Positions 9,150 to 17,299 of a stretch of 64,000 bases of DNA are shown here, piece by piece; the first letter of the stretch is position 1; the number at the start of each line of letters is the position of its first letter. The position numbers and the translations under genes were made by a program. Under the pieces are notes generated by a model. The model did not search any database and was not told where the DNA came from. It saw nothing but the letters and a program-made list of their open reading frames with translations. This DNA comes from Aquibacillus sediminis (GTDB lineage: Bacteria > Bacillota > Bacilli > Bacillales > Amphibacillaceae): assembly GCF_005870085.1 (NCBI RefSeq), contig NZ_SZNM01000010.1, positions 1 through 64,000 on the forward strand. The letters are read 5' to 3'.

Positions 9150-9182
9150 AAGGGGGCTATCCACTTTCGGTAGTCCTTGTTT
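9150..9182 (+). terminator. Probable terminator after the BASS gene
   Basis: An imperfect hairpin with arms around agggggctatcc and ggtagtcctt, then a short T-rich stretch. It lies directly behind the transporter stop codon. The stem has bulges, so confidence is moderate. Confidence 0.5.
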
Positions 9183-9338
9183 TAATAATGCATCTACCCG
9201 CTCCCCGCTCTGAATACGCTAATGCAAGTCATGCATGCTTCACGGAGGAATTTACACCTAGCAACTCGATTACATTCGCACACGCCAATGTCAGATGAAT
9301 AGAATATAGCATCCTATTTGTGCGGGGGGAAGTGTATC

Positions 9339-9686
9339 GTGTCATTGTTTAGTTTTCTTCTATTGGGATTGGCTACATTTCGTTTAACAAGACTACTCGT
9401 TTATGATCAAATAACTGAATTTCTTCGTGCACCTTTTCATGATGTGGTAGAGGAGGTGCAAGAAGATGGAACAGTCGAAGAAGTCATTCATATCAAAGGG
9501 GAAGGGATACGAAAGTTTTTTGGCGAGTTACTAAGTTGTCACTGGTGTACAGGGGTATGGTGTTCGATCCTATTGTATATTGGTTATGTTTTGATTCCTT
9601 ATTGGATTACTCCGATCATAATGGTGTTATCTGTCGCAGCAGTTGCTTCAATTATTCAAGTATTTGTGGACTATTTTATGGTGTGA
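9339..9686 (+). CDS. DUF1360 family membrane protein
   Basis: A 115-residue protein with an N-terminal hydrophobic segment ending in ATFRLTRLLVYD, a central polar loop of about 40 residues rich in Glu/Val, the motif LLSCHWCTGVWCS, and two further membrane helices. The CxWCxGxW motif is characteristic of DUF1360 proteins of Bacillus, some of which are linked to sporulation. GTG at 9339 is the best start because GGGGGGAAG lies 8 nt upstream; starting at 9318 would put that site inside the coding sequence. Function is unknown, and there is no evident operon partner. Confidence 0.82.
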   Translation: MSLFSFLLLGLATFRLTRLLVYDQITEFLRAPFHDVVEEVQEDGTVEEVIHIKGEGIRKFFGELLSCHWCTGVWCSILLYIGYVLIPYWITPIIMVLSVAAVASIIQVFVDYFMV

Positions 9687-9707
9687 AAAGAAATGTGTCG
9701 AATAAAA

Positions 9708-9733
9708 ACGCTAGGCATTCATCAGCCTAGCGT
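9708..9733 (-). terminator. Bidirectional-type terminator between DUF1360 and the 31-aa gene
   Basis: A perfect 9-bp stem (acgctaggc with gcctagcgt) and an 8-nt loop. On the minus strand it is followed by tttttatt and ends the small gene at 9750-9845. It also lies just behind the plus-strand DUF1360 stop, so it could serve both convergent genes. Confidence 0.75.
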
Positions 9734-9749
9734 ATGTTTATAACTTAAT

Positions 9750-9845
9750 CTAATCTTTTGCTCTTCTTTTCTTTCTTCGTCTTCCAGTACCACAACCGCA
9801 GCCAGCTCTACGGCCTTTTTTCTTTCTTTTCACATCTTGACTCAT
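9750..9845 (-). CDS. Arg/Lys-rich 31-residue protein with a CGCGTG core
   Basis: A very short gene: MSQDVKRKKKGRRAG, then CGCGTG, then an Arg/Lys-rich tail. About half of the residues are Arg or Lys, and two Cys lie in a glycine-rich centre. The ATG at 9845 is preceded by GAGGTGAGAG at ideal spacing, and a strong terminator follows, so it looks genuinely expressed. I do not recognise the family. A basic peptide with two close cysteines could bind nucleic acid, a metal or spore components, but that is inference. Confidence 0.65.
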   Translation of the reverse strand: MSQDVKRKKKGRRAGCGCGTGRRRKKRRAKD

Positions 9846-10020
9846 TCTCTCACCTCATTATCTCCAATTTAGCATTACCGTACCTGTATCTATGTTTATG
9901 CAATTACGTTAAACAAGGGAAGGGCTGAAAACTAATTAACTGGTAAAATAAGCAAATGGGACTATTACTTTAAAACTTTACAAACACCGAAAAATAGGAT
10001 AATGTGGTAAAAGTGCAAAA

Positions 10021-10038
10021 TAGTTACCCAGGTAACTA
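10021..10038. promoter_or_regulatory. Palindromic operator candidate for the MarR gene
   Basis: TAGTTACC CA GGTAACTA is a perfect 8-2-8 palindrome lying 16 bp upstream of the GTG start of the marR-type gene and just upstream of its ribosome site. Size, symmetry and location fit an autoregulatory MarR-family operator covering the marR-MFS operon leader. Confidence 0.7.
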
Positions 10039-10054
10039 TATAGGAGGTTGTTTT

Positions 10055-10456
10055 GTGGACCAGCAACATTTGGTGCATTTATTGAACCAACGTGTGCGTT
10101 ATATTAATAAAAGTTTAAACGAAACGCTAAAGCAATATGGATTATATAGTGCGCAGTGGTCTATTTTGTTTTGTTTGGTTACAAATGGTTCGATGACGCA
10201 AACGGAAATTTCAAACTATCTTAATGTTGAAAAGCCAACAGTCACTAGAACATTAAAGCGAATGGAAGCAAGTGGCTGGGTAGAAAAAGCACAAGGAAAA
10301 GATAAGAGGGAATTGCTAGTAGGTTTAACAGACATGGCGGAAATGAAGTATGAAGAAATCAAGGAAGTTGTTTCGATTCATGATCAAGAAATACTTACAA
10401 ACTTAACGGAGGGAGAGAGAGAAACGTTATATAACATATTATTAAAATTAGGTTGA
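10055..10456 (+). CDS. MarR family transcriptional regulator
   Basis: A 133-residue winged-helix repressor. The helix-turn-helix lies around MTQTEISNYLNVEKPTVTRT, followed by the wing with GWVEKAQGKDKRELLVGLT; N- and C-terminal helices would form the dimer interface. The GTG at 10055 is chosen because TAGGAGG lies just upstream, whereas the longer reading from 10004 would run through the palindromic operator and the ribosome site. An MFS transporter follows 17 bp downstream, the usual arrangement for a repressor of an efflux pump. The palindrome at 10021-10038 is the likely operator. Confidence 0.9.
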   Translation: MDQQHLVHLLNQRVRYINKSLNETLKQYGLYSAQWSILFCLVTNGSMTQTEISNYLNVEKPTVTRTLKRMEASGWVEKAQGKDKRELLVGLTDMAEMKYEEIKEVVSIHDQEILTNLTEGERETLYNILLKLG

Positions 10457-10473
10457 AAAAGGGGACTTTCAGC

Positions 10474-11694
10474 ATGAGTAATCACAAACCAGCTATATGG
10501 ACAAAGGATTTTATTAGTATTTCATTATCACAATTTATGGTATTTGTTGCCTTCTATACATTATTAACTACATTACCAATCTATGTGATTAGCAGCCTTG
10601 GTCGAAGTGAGGCAGAAGGTGGATTGATCGTTACTAGTATGCTAGTAGCAGCGATTATTATGCGTCCATTTTCAGGTAATTTACTAGATAAGATTGGGAA
10701 GAAAAATGGATTGGTAGGAAGCGTTATCCTCTTTACCGTTACGATGTTTTTATATATATGGATTGATCAGTATGTTCCGCTATTAGTGTTGCGCTTTTTA
10801 CACGGTTTGTCGTTTGGGGTGTTAACCACAGCAACAAGTGCGATAGCAGCAGATGTTGTACCAATGGAACGCCGAGGTGAAGGGTTAGGATATTTTGCAA
10901 TGTCAATGAATCTAGCTGTTGTCATTGGCCCTTTCTTAGGTTTATCGGCTATTCAGCTAGTATCCTTTCAAACGCTATTCGTTATATTAAGCGTCATTAT
11001 GATTAGTGGTGTTGTGTTTTCGTTAGTGGTGAACGTATCAGAACCAACAAATAAAGAAGTACCGAAAACCGCCAGGCAAAAGAAATTTTCTCTACATGAT
11101 CTATTTGAGTTTAAAGCATTTCCGATTGCCATGATTAGTGGTTTAGTCGCGATCGCCTACTCAAGTGTTCTATCCTATATTTCCGTTTATACGGAAACTA
11201 TAGGATTGGCTGCAGTCGCAAGTTACTTCTTCGTTGTTTTTGCACTGATTATGCTTATTTCACGCCCATATCTTGGGAAAATGTTTGATTTGAAAGGTGC
11301 AAAATATGTTATTATTCCATGTTTATTATTATTTGCGATCGGACTAGTAATGTTAAGCTTTACTGAATCATTGTGGTTGTTATTAGTATCAGCTGCCATT
11401 ATTGGGCTTGGAAGTGGATCACTATTACCTAGCTTTCAGACGATGTGTATTCAATCAACAGAAAAGCATAGAAGTGGTCATGCGACAGCAACTTTTTTCA
11501 CCTTCTGGGATTCTGGAATTGCTCTAGGTTCCTATGTGTTAGGAATGATTGTTGCTCAATTTAATTTTCAAATCATGTATGTGATGTGCGCGATTCTATT
11601 AATCTCCGTGATGGGATTATTTATGATTCAACAACGATGGAGTGCAAGAAAGGCGGCTATTCCAGTCAAGGATACAGTTTATTCGAATGAATAA
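10474..11694 (+). CDS. MFS transporter (12-TM, probable drug or metabolite efflux)
   Basis: A 406-residue major facilitator with about 12 helices. IMRPFSGNLLDKIGKKNG between helices 2 and 3 matches the MFS loop motif, and LRFLHGLSFGVLTTATSAIA and IGPFLGLSAIQL resemble proton-antiporter signatures of the DHA1 group. The ATG at 10474 has AAAAAGGGG at good spacing and is preferred over the TTG at 10453 that overlaps the regulator stop. Co-transcribed with the upstream MarR regulator. The substrate is not predictable; efflux of a toxic compound sensed by the MarR protein is the likeliest role. Confidence 0.88.
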   Translation: MSNHKPAIWTKDFISISLSQFMVFVAFYTLLTTLPIYVISSLGRSEAEGGLIVTSMLVAAIIMRPFSGNLLDKIGKKNGLVGSVILFTVTMFLYIWIDQYVPLLVLRFLHGLSFGVLTTATSAIAADVVPMERRGEGLGYFAMSMNLAVVIGPFLGLSAIQLVSFQTLFVILSVIMISGVVFSLVVNVSEPTNKEVPKTARQKKFSLHDLFEFKAFPIAMISGLVAIAYSSVLSYISVYTETIGLAAVASYFFVVFALIMLISRPYLGKMFDLKGAKYVIIPCLLLFAIGLVMLSFTESLWLLLVSAAIIGLGSGSLLPSFQTMCIQSTEKHRSGHATATFFTFWDSGIALGSYVLGMIVAQFNFQIMYVMCAILLISVMGLFMIQQRWSARKAAIPVKDTVYSNE

Positions 11695-11862
11695 GCAGTT
11701 ATCTTCATTATCAGGTTATTGTTATTGTGCAAAAGCTAACTTTCTATAAAATCAGCTCGTAGATTATCAAGGACTTTTTCTCACGTAATCCGGCAGTTAT
11801 AAGCTTTATAACGTATATTTACGACTTTACTCTTATCGCCTAGTTTACTTGTAATTACCGAT

Positions 11863-11890
11863 TTAGTGCGCATTAGCTAATGCGCACTAA
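11863..11890. terminator. 28-bp perfect palindrome between convergent genes
   Basis: ttagtgcgcattag is followed immediately by its reverse complement, giving a 28-bp perfect palindrome between the convergent MFS and SDR genes. Neither side has a strong T-run, so it may be a weak bidirectional terminator or a protein-binding site. Confidence 0.5.
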
Positions 11891-11927
11891 GTGTAGTTTT
11901 ACGAAGGGAGCTTTCTATATTAAACTA

Positions 11928-12731
11928 TTACCTCATCACCGACCCACCAGAAATTTTCACAGATTCGCCTACAATATTAGTTGCAGCGTCAGTCAGTAAA
12001 AAGGCAATTGTGTTGGCTACTTCCTCAGGTTCAGTAATTCTTCCTGATGGTAATCCTTTATTTGCAAGTTCATACTGCTCTTCGAAACTACGATTTTCGC
12101 GTTTGGCCTTATTACGAATGGATGCTCTTCCCATATCAGTTTCTACATAGCCAGGACAAACCGCATTTACCCGGACATTATGTTCAATTGCTTCTAATGC
12201 AAATGATTGAGTGAAACCAATCAGAGCAAATTTTGATCCGCAATATGCTGTCCCCCCATATGTGCCACGTAGCCCAGATAGAGAAGAAACATTCACGATT
12301 GCGCCTCGTTTATTCTGTTTCATATTTTGATAAATTTCTTGTGTGAGAAGAATCGGAACGGTATAATTCAAGTCCATTACGGATTCAATTTCGGACCGTG
12401 TTAGGTTCTCGACGATATCTCCATCCATAATACCGGCGGAGTTTACTAATAAAGAGATAAATCCGTTTGCTGATTCAGCTGCTTTAATCAACATTTTTCG
12501 TTCACGATCGTTTGTTAAATCTGCTACATAACTAAATACATCTATATGGGAATGGTTTTGCTCAATCTCTTTTTTTAGTTTGCTTAACGCTTGTTGATTA
12601 CGTCCAGTAATACTAAGGCTTGCCCCCATACTTGCTAAAGCAAGTGCAGTTTGGTATCCAATCCCTCGTGTAGCACCAGTTATTAGTACGTGTTCTCCTT
12701 TTAAACTGTCAGAAGCATAAATGTTCTTCAC
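11928..12731 (-). CDS. SDR family NAD(P)-dependent oxidoreductase
   Basis: A 267-residue classical short-chain dehydrogenase. The cofactor motif TGATRGIG is near residue 19, NSAGIMDGD near 93, the catalytic Ser region NVSSLSG near 149, and the Tyr-Lys pair in YCGSKFALIGF near 162, with NAVCPGYVETDMGR at the substrate loop. The Arg and Asn after the glycine motif suggest NADP(H) use, which is inference. Substrate is unknown; members of this group are often annotated as FabG-like 3-ketoacyl reductases. It is a single gene with a strong ATG, convergent with the MFS gene and 97 bp downstream of adhE. Confidence 0.9.
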   Translation of the reverse strand: MKNIYASDSLKGEHVLITGATRGIGYQTALALASMGASLSITGRNQQALSKLKKEIEQNHSHIDVFSYVADLTNDRERKMLIKAAESANGFISLLVNSAGIMDGDIVENLTRSEIESVMDLNYTVPILLTQEIYQNMKQNKRGAIVNVSSLSGLRGTYGGTAYCGSKFALIGFTQSFALEAIEHNVRVNAVCPGYVETDMGRASIRNKAKRENRSFEEQYELANKGLPSGRITEPEEVANTIAFLLTDAATNIVGESVKISGGSVMR

Positions 12732-12783
12732 TGTTCATCACCCTTTGTCCGTGTTATATATATACTTCTATAGAACATAAGAA

Positions 12784-12811
12784 AATCCTCTCAGTTTGAA
12801 CTGAGAGGATT
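12784..12811 (-). terminator. adhE terminator
   Basis: A 13-bp perfect stem (aatcctctcagtt with aactgagaggatt) around a 2-nt centre, with tttt after it on the minus strand, 17 bp beyond the adhE stop codon. Confidence 0.85.
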
Positions 12812-12827
12812 GGTCGATACTTGTGTG

Positions 12828-15437
12828 TTAAACCCCTTTAAATGCCTTGCGATAAACTTCGGCAAGCTCTGTTACCAAAGGCAATTTAGGGTTGGCGGTT
12901 GTACATTGGTCTTCAAATGCACGGTCAGCTAGATAGTCTACTTTTTCTTCAAAGTCTTTTTTATTCACACCATTTGCTTCAATGCTCATCGGGATGTTTA
13001 GTTCTTTAGCTAGTTTAATAATAGCTTGAACTAAGCTTTCCACACCTTCTGAAGTAGTTCTGGCAGGGAGCCCCAATTCTTTAGCGATTTCTGCATAGCG
13101 TTGATCCGCAATAAATTGTTCATACTTAGGGAATGATGCAAATTTTTTCGGTTTTACTGCATTATATCGAATTACATGTGGTAATAGAATAGCATTAGCA
13201 CGTCCGTGTGCAATCTCAAACTCAGCACCTAACTTATGTGCGAGACTATGGTTAATCCCTAAAAATGCATTGGCAAATGCCATGCCGGCAATAGTGGATG
13301 CGTTATGCATTTTTTCACGTGCTTTTTGATTGGATCCATCACGATAAGCAGTTGGTAAATAGTCAAATACGAGTTTGATCGCTTGAAGTGCTAATCCATC
13401 TGTATAATCATTGGCCATATTAGATACATAGGATTCGATCGCATGTGTCAAGACATCCATACCAGTATCCGCTGTTACGGTTGGTGGAACTGACATCACA
13501 AATTGTGGGTCAACAATCGCAACATCTGGTGTTAATTCATAATCTGCTAGTGGATATTTTACATTGTTTTCTTTATCGGTAATAACAGAAAAGGATGTAA
13601 CTTCAGAACCAGTACCAGAGGTTGTTGGGATTGCAACAAATTGAGATCGTTTCCCTAACTGAGGGTATTTATAAACCCGTTTACGTATATCTAAAAACTT
13701 CTGTTTTAATCCATTAAAATCTGTTTCAGGGTGTTCGTAAAATAACCACATTCCTTTAGCGGCATCCATTGCAGAACCACCACCAATAGTAATGATTACA
13801 TCTGGCTTAAACTCTTCCATCATTTTTGCCCCGCGCATAACGGTATCTTTGGACGGGTCTGGTTCTACATCAGAGAAAATTTCACAATGCACATAGTCAG
13901 GGCGTTTACGTAAATAGTATAATACCTTGTCGACATAACCTAGTTTGATCATCATTGGGTCGGTTACAATAAAGGCTTTAGAAATGTTTGGCATCTTAGC
14001 TAAATATTGTACCGCATTTTTTTCGAAGTAAACTTTTGGTGGAACTTTAAACCATTGCATATTCACTGTCCTTTTTGCCATTGTTTTGATATTAACTAGG
14101 TGTACCGCTCCAACGTTTGTTGAAACAGAATTTCCGCCATAAGAACCACAACCTAATGTTAGGGATGGCATATAAGCATTATAGATATCACCAATTGCCC
14201 CTTGAGAGGAAGGTGCATTTGTAATCAAGCGCCCTGCTTTCATTCTTCTTCCGAATGCCTGAATAACATGTTGGTCTTCTGAATGGATAACAGCAGAGTG
14301 ACCTAGTCCACCAAATTCAAGCATTTCTTCTGCGCGTTGAAACCCTTCTTCTGTACTGTTCACTCTATAGCAAGCTAATACTGGGCTAAGTTTCTCGCGA
14401 GAAAGTGGGCATTCTGGTCCAACCCCATCTAACTCAGCAATTAAGATTTTCGTATCGTCAGGAACCTTTACCCCAGCCATAGCAGCAATCTTCACAGGAC
14501 TCATCCCAACGATATCCGCATTGACTGCACAAGTATTTTCATTAATAACTAATTTTTCAACTTTGGCTTTTTCCTCTGGATTTAAAAAGTAACAATGATT
14601 ATCGATTAAATCTTGTTTTACTTCTGTATAAATTTCTTTATCAATGATTACTGCTTGCTCTGAGGCGCAGATCATGCCATTATCAAATGTTTTGGATAAA
14701 ATTAAATCGTTGACGGATCGTTTGACATTTGCTGTTTTTTCAATATAGCAAGGTACATTCCCTGGTCCAACCCCTAATGCAGGTTTACCTGAACTATAGG
14801 CGGATTTCACCATACCAGCACCACCTGTTGCTAGGATGAGTGATATGCCATCATGGTTCATGAGTGTTTGAGTCGCTTGTAAGGATGGTGTTTCAATCCA
14901 TTGTATACAATGTTTGGGTGCTCCAGCACGTACAGCTGCTTCATATAAAACTTGAGCTGCAGCAGAACTAGATTTCTGAGCAGATGGGTGAAAAGCAAAA
15001 ATAATCGGGTTACCTGTTTTAATCGAAATCAATATTTTAAACATGGTTGTTGATGTTGGATTTGTAACAGGAGTCACACCTGCGATAATCCCTATTGGTT
15101 CAGCAATCTCTACGACACCTTCATTTTCATTTTCATTTATCACACCAATTGTCTTATCGTACTTAATGTTGTGATAAATATATTCTGTCGAGAACATGTT
15201 TTTAATGATTTTATCTTCATAAATACCTCGTTTTGTTTCTTCAACAGCCATCTTGGCTAATGGCATATGTTGGTCTAAACCAGCTAATGCCATTTCCTTC
15301 ACGATGTAATCTATTTGTTCTTGATCCAATTTTTTCATTTCTTGTAAAGCATGATTACCGTTGGATGCTAATTGGTCGATCATTTGATCAACAGATGGTG
15401 TTTGTTTCTTTTCCTTTTCCAGTTGAGTAGTAGCCAT
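12828..15437 (-). CDS. adhE: Bifunctional acetaldehyde-CoA/alcohol dehydrogenase AdhE
   Basis: AdhE makes ethanol from acetyl-CoA with two NADH and regenerates NAD+ during fermentation; it forms cytoplasmic spirosomes in other species. The 869-residue protein has an N-terminal CoA-acylating aldehyde dehydrogenase domain (catalytic Cys in DNGMICASEQAV near 250) and a C-terminal iron alcohol dehydrogenase domain (GGGSAMDAAKGMW near 555; metal ligands in DVLTHAIESYVS and GINHSLAHKLG). Full length. The ATG follows AGGAGG. A 76-aa gene lies 55 bp upstream in the same direction, and a Rex box and CcpA site lie upstream of that. Confidence 0.97.
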   Translation of the reverse strand: MATTQLEKEKKQTPSVDQMIDQLASNGNHALQEMKKLDQEQIDYIVKEMALAGLDQHMPLAKMAVEETKRGIYEDKIIKNMFSTEYIYHNIKYDKTIGVINENENEGVVEIAEPIGIIAGVTPVTNPTSTTMFKILISIKTGNPIIFAFHPSAQKSSSAAAQVLYEAAVRAGAPKHCIQWIETPSLQATQTLMNHDGISLILATGGAGMVKSAYSSGKPALGVGPGNVPCYIEKTANVKRSVNDLILSKTFDNGMICASEQAVIIDKEIYTEVKQDLIDNHCYFLNPEEKAKVEKLVINENTCAVNADIVGMSPVKIAAMAGVKVPDDTKILIAELDGVGPECPLSREKLSPVLACYRVNSTEEGFQRAEEMLEFGGLGHSAVIHSEDQHVIQAFGRRMKAGRLITNAPSSQGAIGDIYNAYMPSLTLGCGSYGGNSVSTNVGAVHLVNIKTMAKRTVNMQWFKVPPKVYFEKNAVQYLAKMPNISKAFIVTDPMMIKLGYVDKVLYYLRKRPDYVHCEIFSDVEPDPSKDTVMRGAKMMEEFKPDVIITIGGGSAMDAAKGMWLFYEHPETDFNGLKQKFLDIRKRVYKYPQLGKRSQFVAIPTTSGTGSEVTSFSVITDKENNVKYPLADYELTPDVAIVDPQFVMSVPPTVTADTGMDVLTHAIESYVSNMANDYTDGLALQAIKLVFDYLPTAYRDGSNQKAREKMHNASTIAGMAFANAFLGINHSLAHKLGAEFEIAHGRANAILLPHVIRYNAVKPKKFASFPKYEQFIADQRYAEIAKELGLPARTTSEGVESLVQAIIKLAKELNIPMSIEANGVNKKDFEEKVDYLADRAFEDQCTTANPKLPLVTELAEVYRKAFKGV

Positions 15438-15492
15438 AAAAAAACCTCCTAGTTAATTGTGAAGTATTGAGCATAATGTGGTGAAAATAATG

Positions 15493-15723
15493 TCAGTCTA
15501 TGCTGTTCGGATTCCGGGGGATCTTAATAAAAGAAACATCTTTAAACACTTTGCTATTTAATTTAATAGTTACAACGAAATTTTTCGTCCAAATGTAATT
15601 TGGTAAATCGGCATGGTCACTATATATCATTGCTTCAAACGAGTCACCAATCTTCTCTTCAAATTCGGCTTGCGTATAAAAATCGGTATTAGTTCTAAAT
15701 GGTTTCCATTCATTTAAGATCAT
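15493..15723 (-). CDS. Hypothetical 76-aa protein upstream of adhE
   Basis: A small soluble protein beginning MILNEWKPFRTNTDFYTQAEF, rich in aromatic residues, with no membrane segment or motif I recognise. The ATG at 15723 has GAAGGGGTG at 7 nt; the longer ORF from 15780 lacks a ribosome site and would overlap the CcpA-like site. It ends 55 bp before adhE with no terminator between, so it is probably the first gene of an adhE transcript under the Rex/CcpA region. That linkage suggests a role in fermentation or redox balance, but this is inference from position only. Confidence 0.7.
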   Translation of the reverse strand: MILNEWKPFRTNTDFYTQAEFEEKIGDSFEAMIYSDHADLPNYIWTKNFVVTIKLNSKVFKDVSFIKIPRNPNSID

Positions 15724-15765
15724 TTTTTTCACCCCTTCAATCTTTGTTAATAAAAGAGTATCATT

Positions 15766-15779
15766 TGATAACGTTTCCA
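15766..15779 (-). promoter_or_regulatory. CcpA catabolite-response element (cre) candidate
   Basis: On the minus strand TTGGAAACGTTATCA fits the relaxed B. subtilis cre consensus WTGNAANCGNWNNCW. It lies between the Rex box and the start of the 76-aa/adhE transcript, so carbon catabolite control of fermentation is plausible. Confidence 0.55.
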
Positions 15780-15801
15780 AACCATTAAGTTTATGACATA
15801 T

Positions 15802-15819
15802 TTGTGAAACACTTCACAA
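15802..15819. promoter_or_regulatory. Rex operator (redox-responsive repressor site)
   Basis: TTGTGAA ACAC TTCACAA is an 18-bp perfect palindrome of the Rex form TTGTGAA-N4-TTCACAA. It lies between the divergent adhE-side operon and the threonine aldolase gene, 79 bp upstream of the 76-aa gene and 70 bp upstream of the aldolase start. Rex normally represses adhE-type genes when NADH/NAD+ is low, so it most likely controls adhE. Confidence 0.85.
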
Positions 15820-15888
15820 ACTAATAAGTATATAAACCTAATTTTTCTATAGTATGATAACAATAGGATTATAAAGGGAGGAAGTAGT

Positions 15889-16911
15889 TTGATTGATTTA
15901 AGAAGTGATACTGTAACAAAGCCAACAGAATCGATGCGTTTGGCAGCTTATCAAGCGGAAGTAGGGGATGATGTATACCGTGAGGACCCTACTGTTAATC
16001 AGTTAGAAGAAACCGCTGCGGAAATGTTAGGTAAGGAAGCGGCATTATTTGTAACGAGTGGTACACAAGGTAACCAAATTGCGGCGCTAACCCATTGTCG
16101 ACCAGGTGATGAAGCGATCCTTGAAGCAAATGCTCATATTTTCTTATATGAGGCTGCTTCTTTTTCTGCGTTAGCAGGTGTACAGTCACGTCCGATCATA
16201 GGGGACCGTGGTGCGATGAAACCGTCGGAGGTTGAAGCTGCAATACGTGTAGAAGATATTCATTTTCCAAGGACTTCTCTTATTTGTATAGAAAATACGC
16301 ATAATAAAGCAGGAGGAGCTGTTTTACCATTAGAAAATATGGAGGCTATTTATCATGTAGCTGAGAAATATCAAATCCCTGTCCACTTGGATGGCGCGCG
16401 TTTATTTAATGCCTCCGTTGCATCAGGTGTGTCTGTGAAAGAATATGCAGCTTTTACTGATACTGTACAGTTTTGTTTGTCGAAAGGTTTAGGTGCTCCA
16501 GTTGGTTCCATTATCGCTGGTTCTAAATCATTTATTGAGCAAGCAAGAAAATGGAGAAAACGCTTAGGGGGAGGATTGCGCCAATCAGGTATTATTGCTG
16601 CACCAGGACTTGTTGGATTACGTGAAAATGTAGAACGTCTAGCAGATGACCATGCGAATGCCAAAAAATTAGCTGACGGTTTTGCGAATATTAATGGCTT
16701 AATAGTAGAAGGAGAAGTCGAGACCAATATTATTTTAGTAAATCTAAAGAATACAGAGCTTAGTGTTGAAGCCTTTTTAGAAAAATTACAAATACAAGGC
16801 ATAGTAGCCGGTGCATATGGATCAAATACCATACGATTTGTTACCAACTATGGTGTTACAAAAGATGATGTGGAAACAGTGTTGAAAAAGGTGCAAATGA
16901 TAGTAAGATAG
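15889..16911 (+). CDS. ltaE: Low-specificity L-threonine aldolase
   Basis: A PLP enzyme cleaving L-threonine/L-allo-threonine to glycine and acetaldehyde. The 340-residue protein has the family start MIDLRSDTVTKPT, then GDDVYREDPT, FVTSGTQGNQIA (phosphate binding), HLDGARLFNA and the Schiff-base lysine in FCLSKGLGAPVGS near residue 199. Length matches the family. The start is a TTG at 15889 after AAGGGAGG. It is divergent from the adhE operon and shares the intergenic space holding the Rex box; its acetaldehyde product is also an AdhE substrate, a possible reason for the arrangement (inference). Confidence 0.92.
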   Translation: MIDLRSDTVTKPTESMRLAAYQAEVGDDVYREDPTVNQLEETAAEMLGKEAALFVTSGTQGNQIAALTHCRPGDEAILEANAHIFLYEAASFSALAGVQSRPIIGDRGAMKPSEVEAAIRVEDIHFPRTSLICIENTHNKAGGAVLPLENMEAIYHVAEKYQIPVHLDGARLFNASVASGVSVKEYAAFTDTVQFCLSKGLGAPVGSIIAGSKSFIEQARKWRKRLGGGLRQSGIIAAPGLVGLRENVERLADDHANAKKLADGFANINGLIVEGEVETNIILVNLKNTELSVEAFLEKLQIQGIVAGAYGSNTIRFVTNYGVTKDDVETVLKKVQMIVR

Positions 16912-16929
16912 TTGTAGTTGAATGCCGTG

Positions 16930-17210
16930 GTTGAATGAAACTCCGACATAGAACAAGATGAAAACTTAAGAAACGTGCACATTAGGAAGGGATTTTGCCT
17001 CAAATATAGACGAAAAAGAAATAAACGTGCACATCTAGCTTAAAAATTGATCCAAATGTACACGAAAACTTAAGAAACGTATACATTAGGAGGGAGTTTC
17101 AACTCAAATATAGACGAACACTAGTTAATTAGTACACATCTGGCTTAAAATTTTCGGTGAATATGAGTAATTATTTTTGAGCTAGGTCGGATTCTATGTT
17201 GACAATAGCA
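16930..17210. repeat. Family B dispersed repeat element, copy 1
   Basis: A gene-free stretch with two tandem variants of a roughly 110-bp unit. Each has aaacgtgcacat or aaacgtatacat, then ttagga.gga, then caaatatagacgaa. A related unit occurs at 32840-32990. The ends form an inverted repeat: ACTCCGACATAG near 16940 and TAGGTCGGATTCTATG near 17183. No ORF is credible. Interpreted as a nonautonomous, MITE-like repeat. Confidence 0.7.
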
Positions 17211-17238
17211 ACAAAGGCAACAAAGGTCTTTAATGCCA

Positions 17239-17270
17239 AAAGGTACCAATAACAAATGATTGGTACCTTT
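17239..17270. terminator. Terminator between ltaE and a convergent PPOX gene
   Basis: A 12-bp perfect stem (aaaggtaccaat with attggtaccttt) and an 8-nt loop. It sits between convergent genes and could stop transcription from either side. Confidence 0.75.
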
Positions 17271-17299
17271 GTTTGTCTAGCATTGTTATCCCAATATAA

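Noticed and set aside
11863-11890. Strong Rho-independent terminator
   Set aside because: The palindrome is perfect, but neither side has a convincing T-run, so I keep it as a palindrome with weak terminator status only.
16371-16847. 158-codon minus-strand frame across ltaE
   Set aside because: It is antisense to a well-conserved enzyme, has no ribosome site and no recognisable domain.
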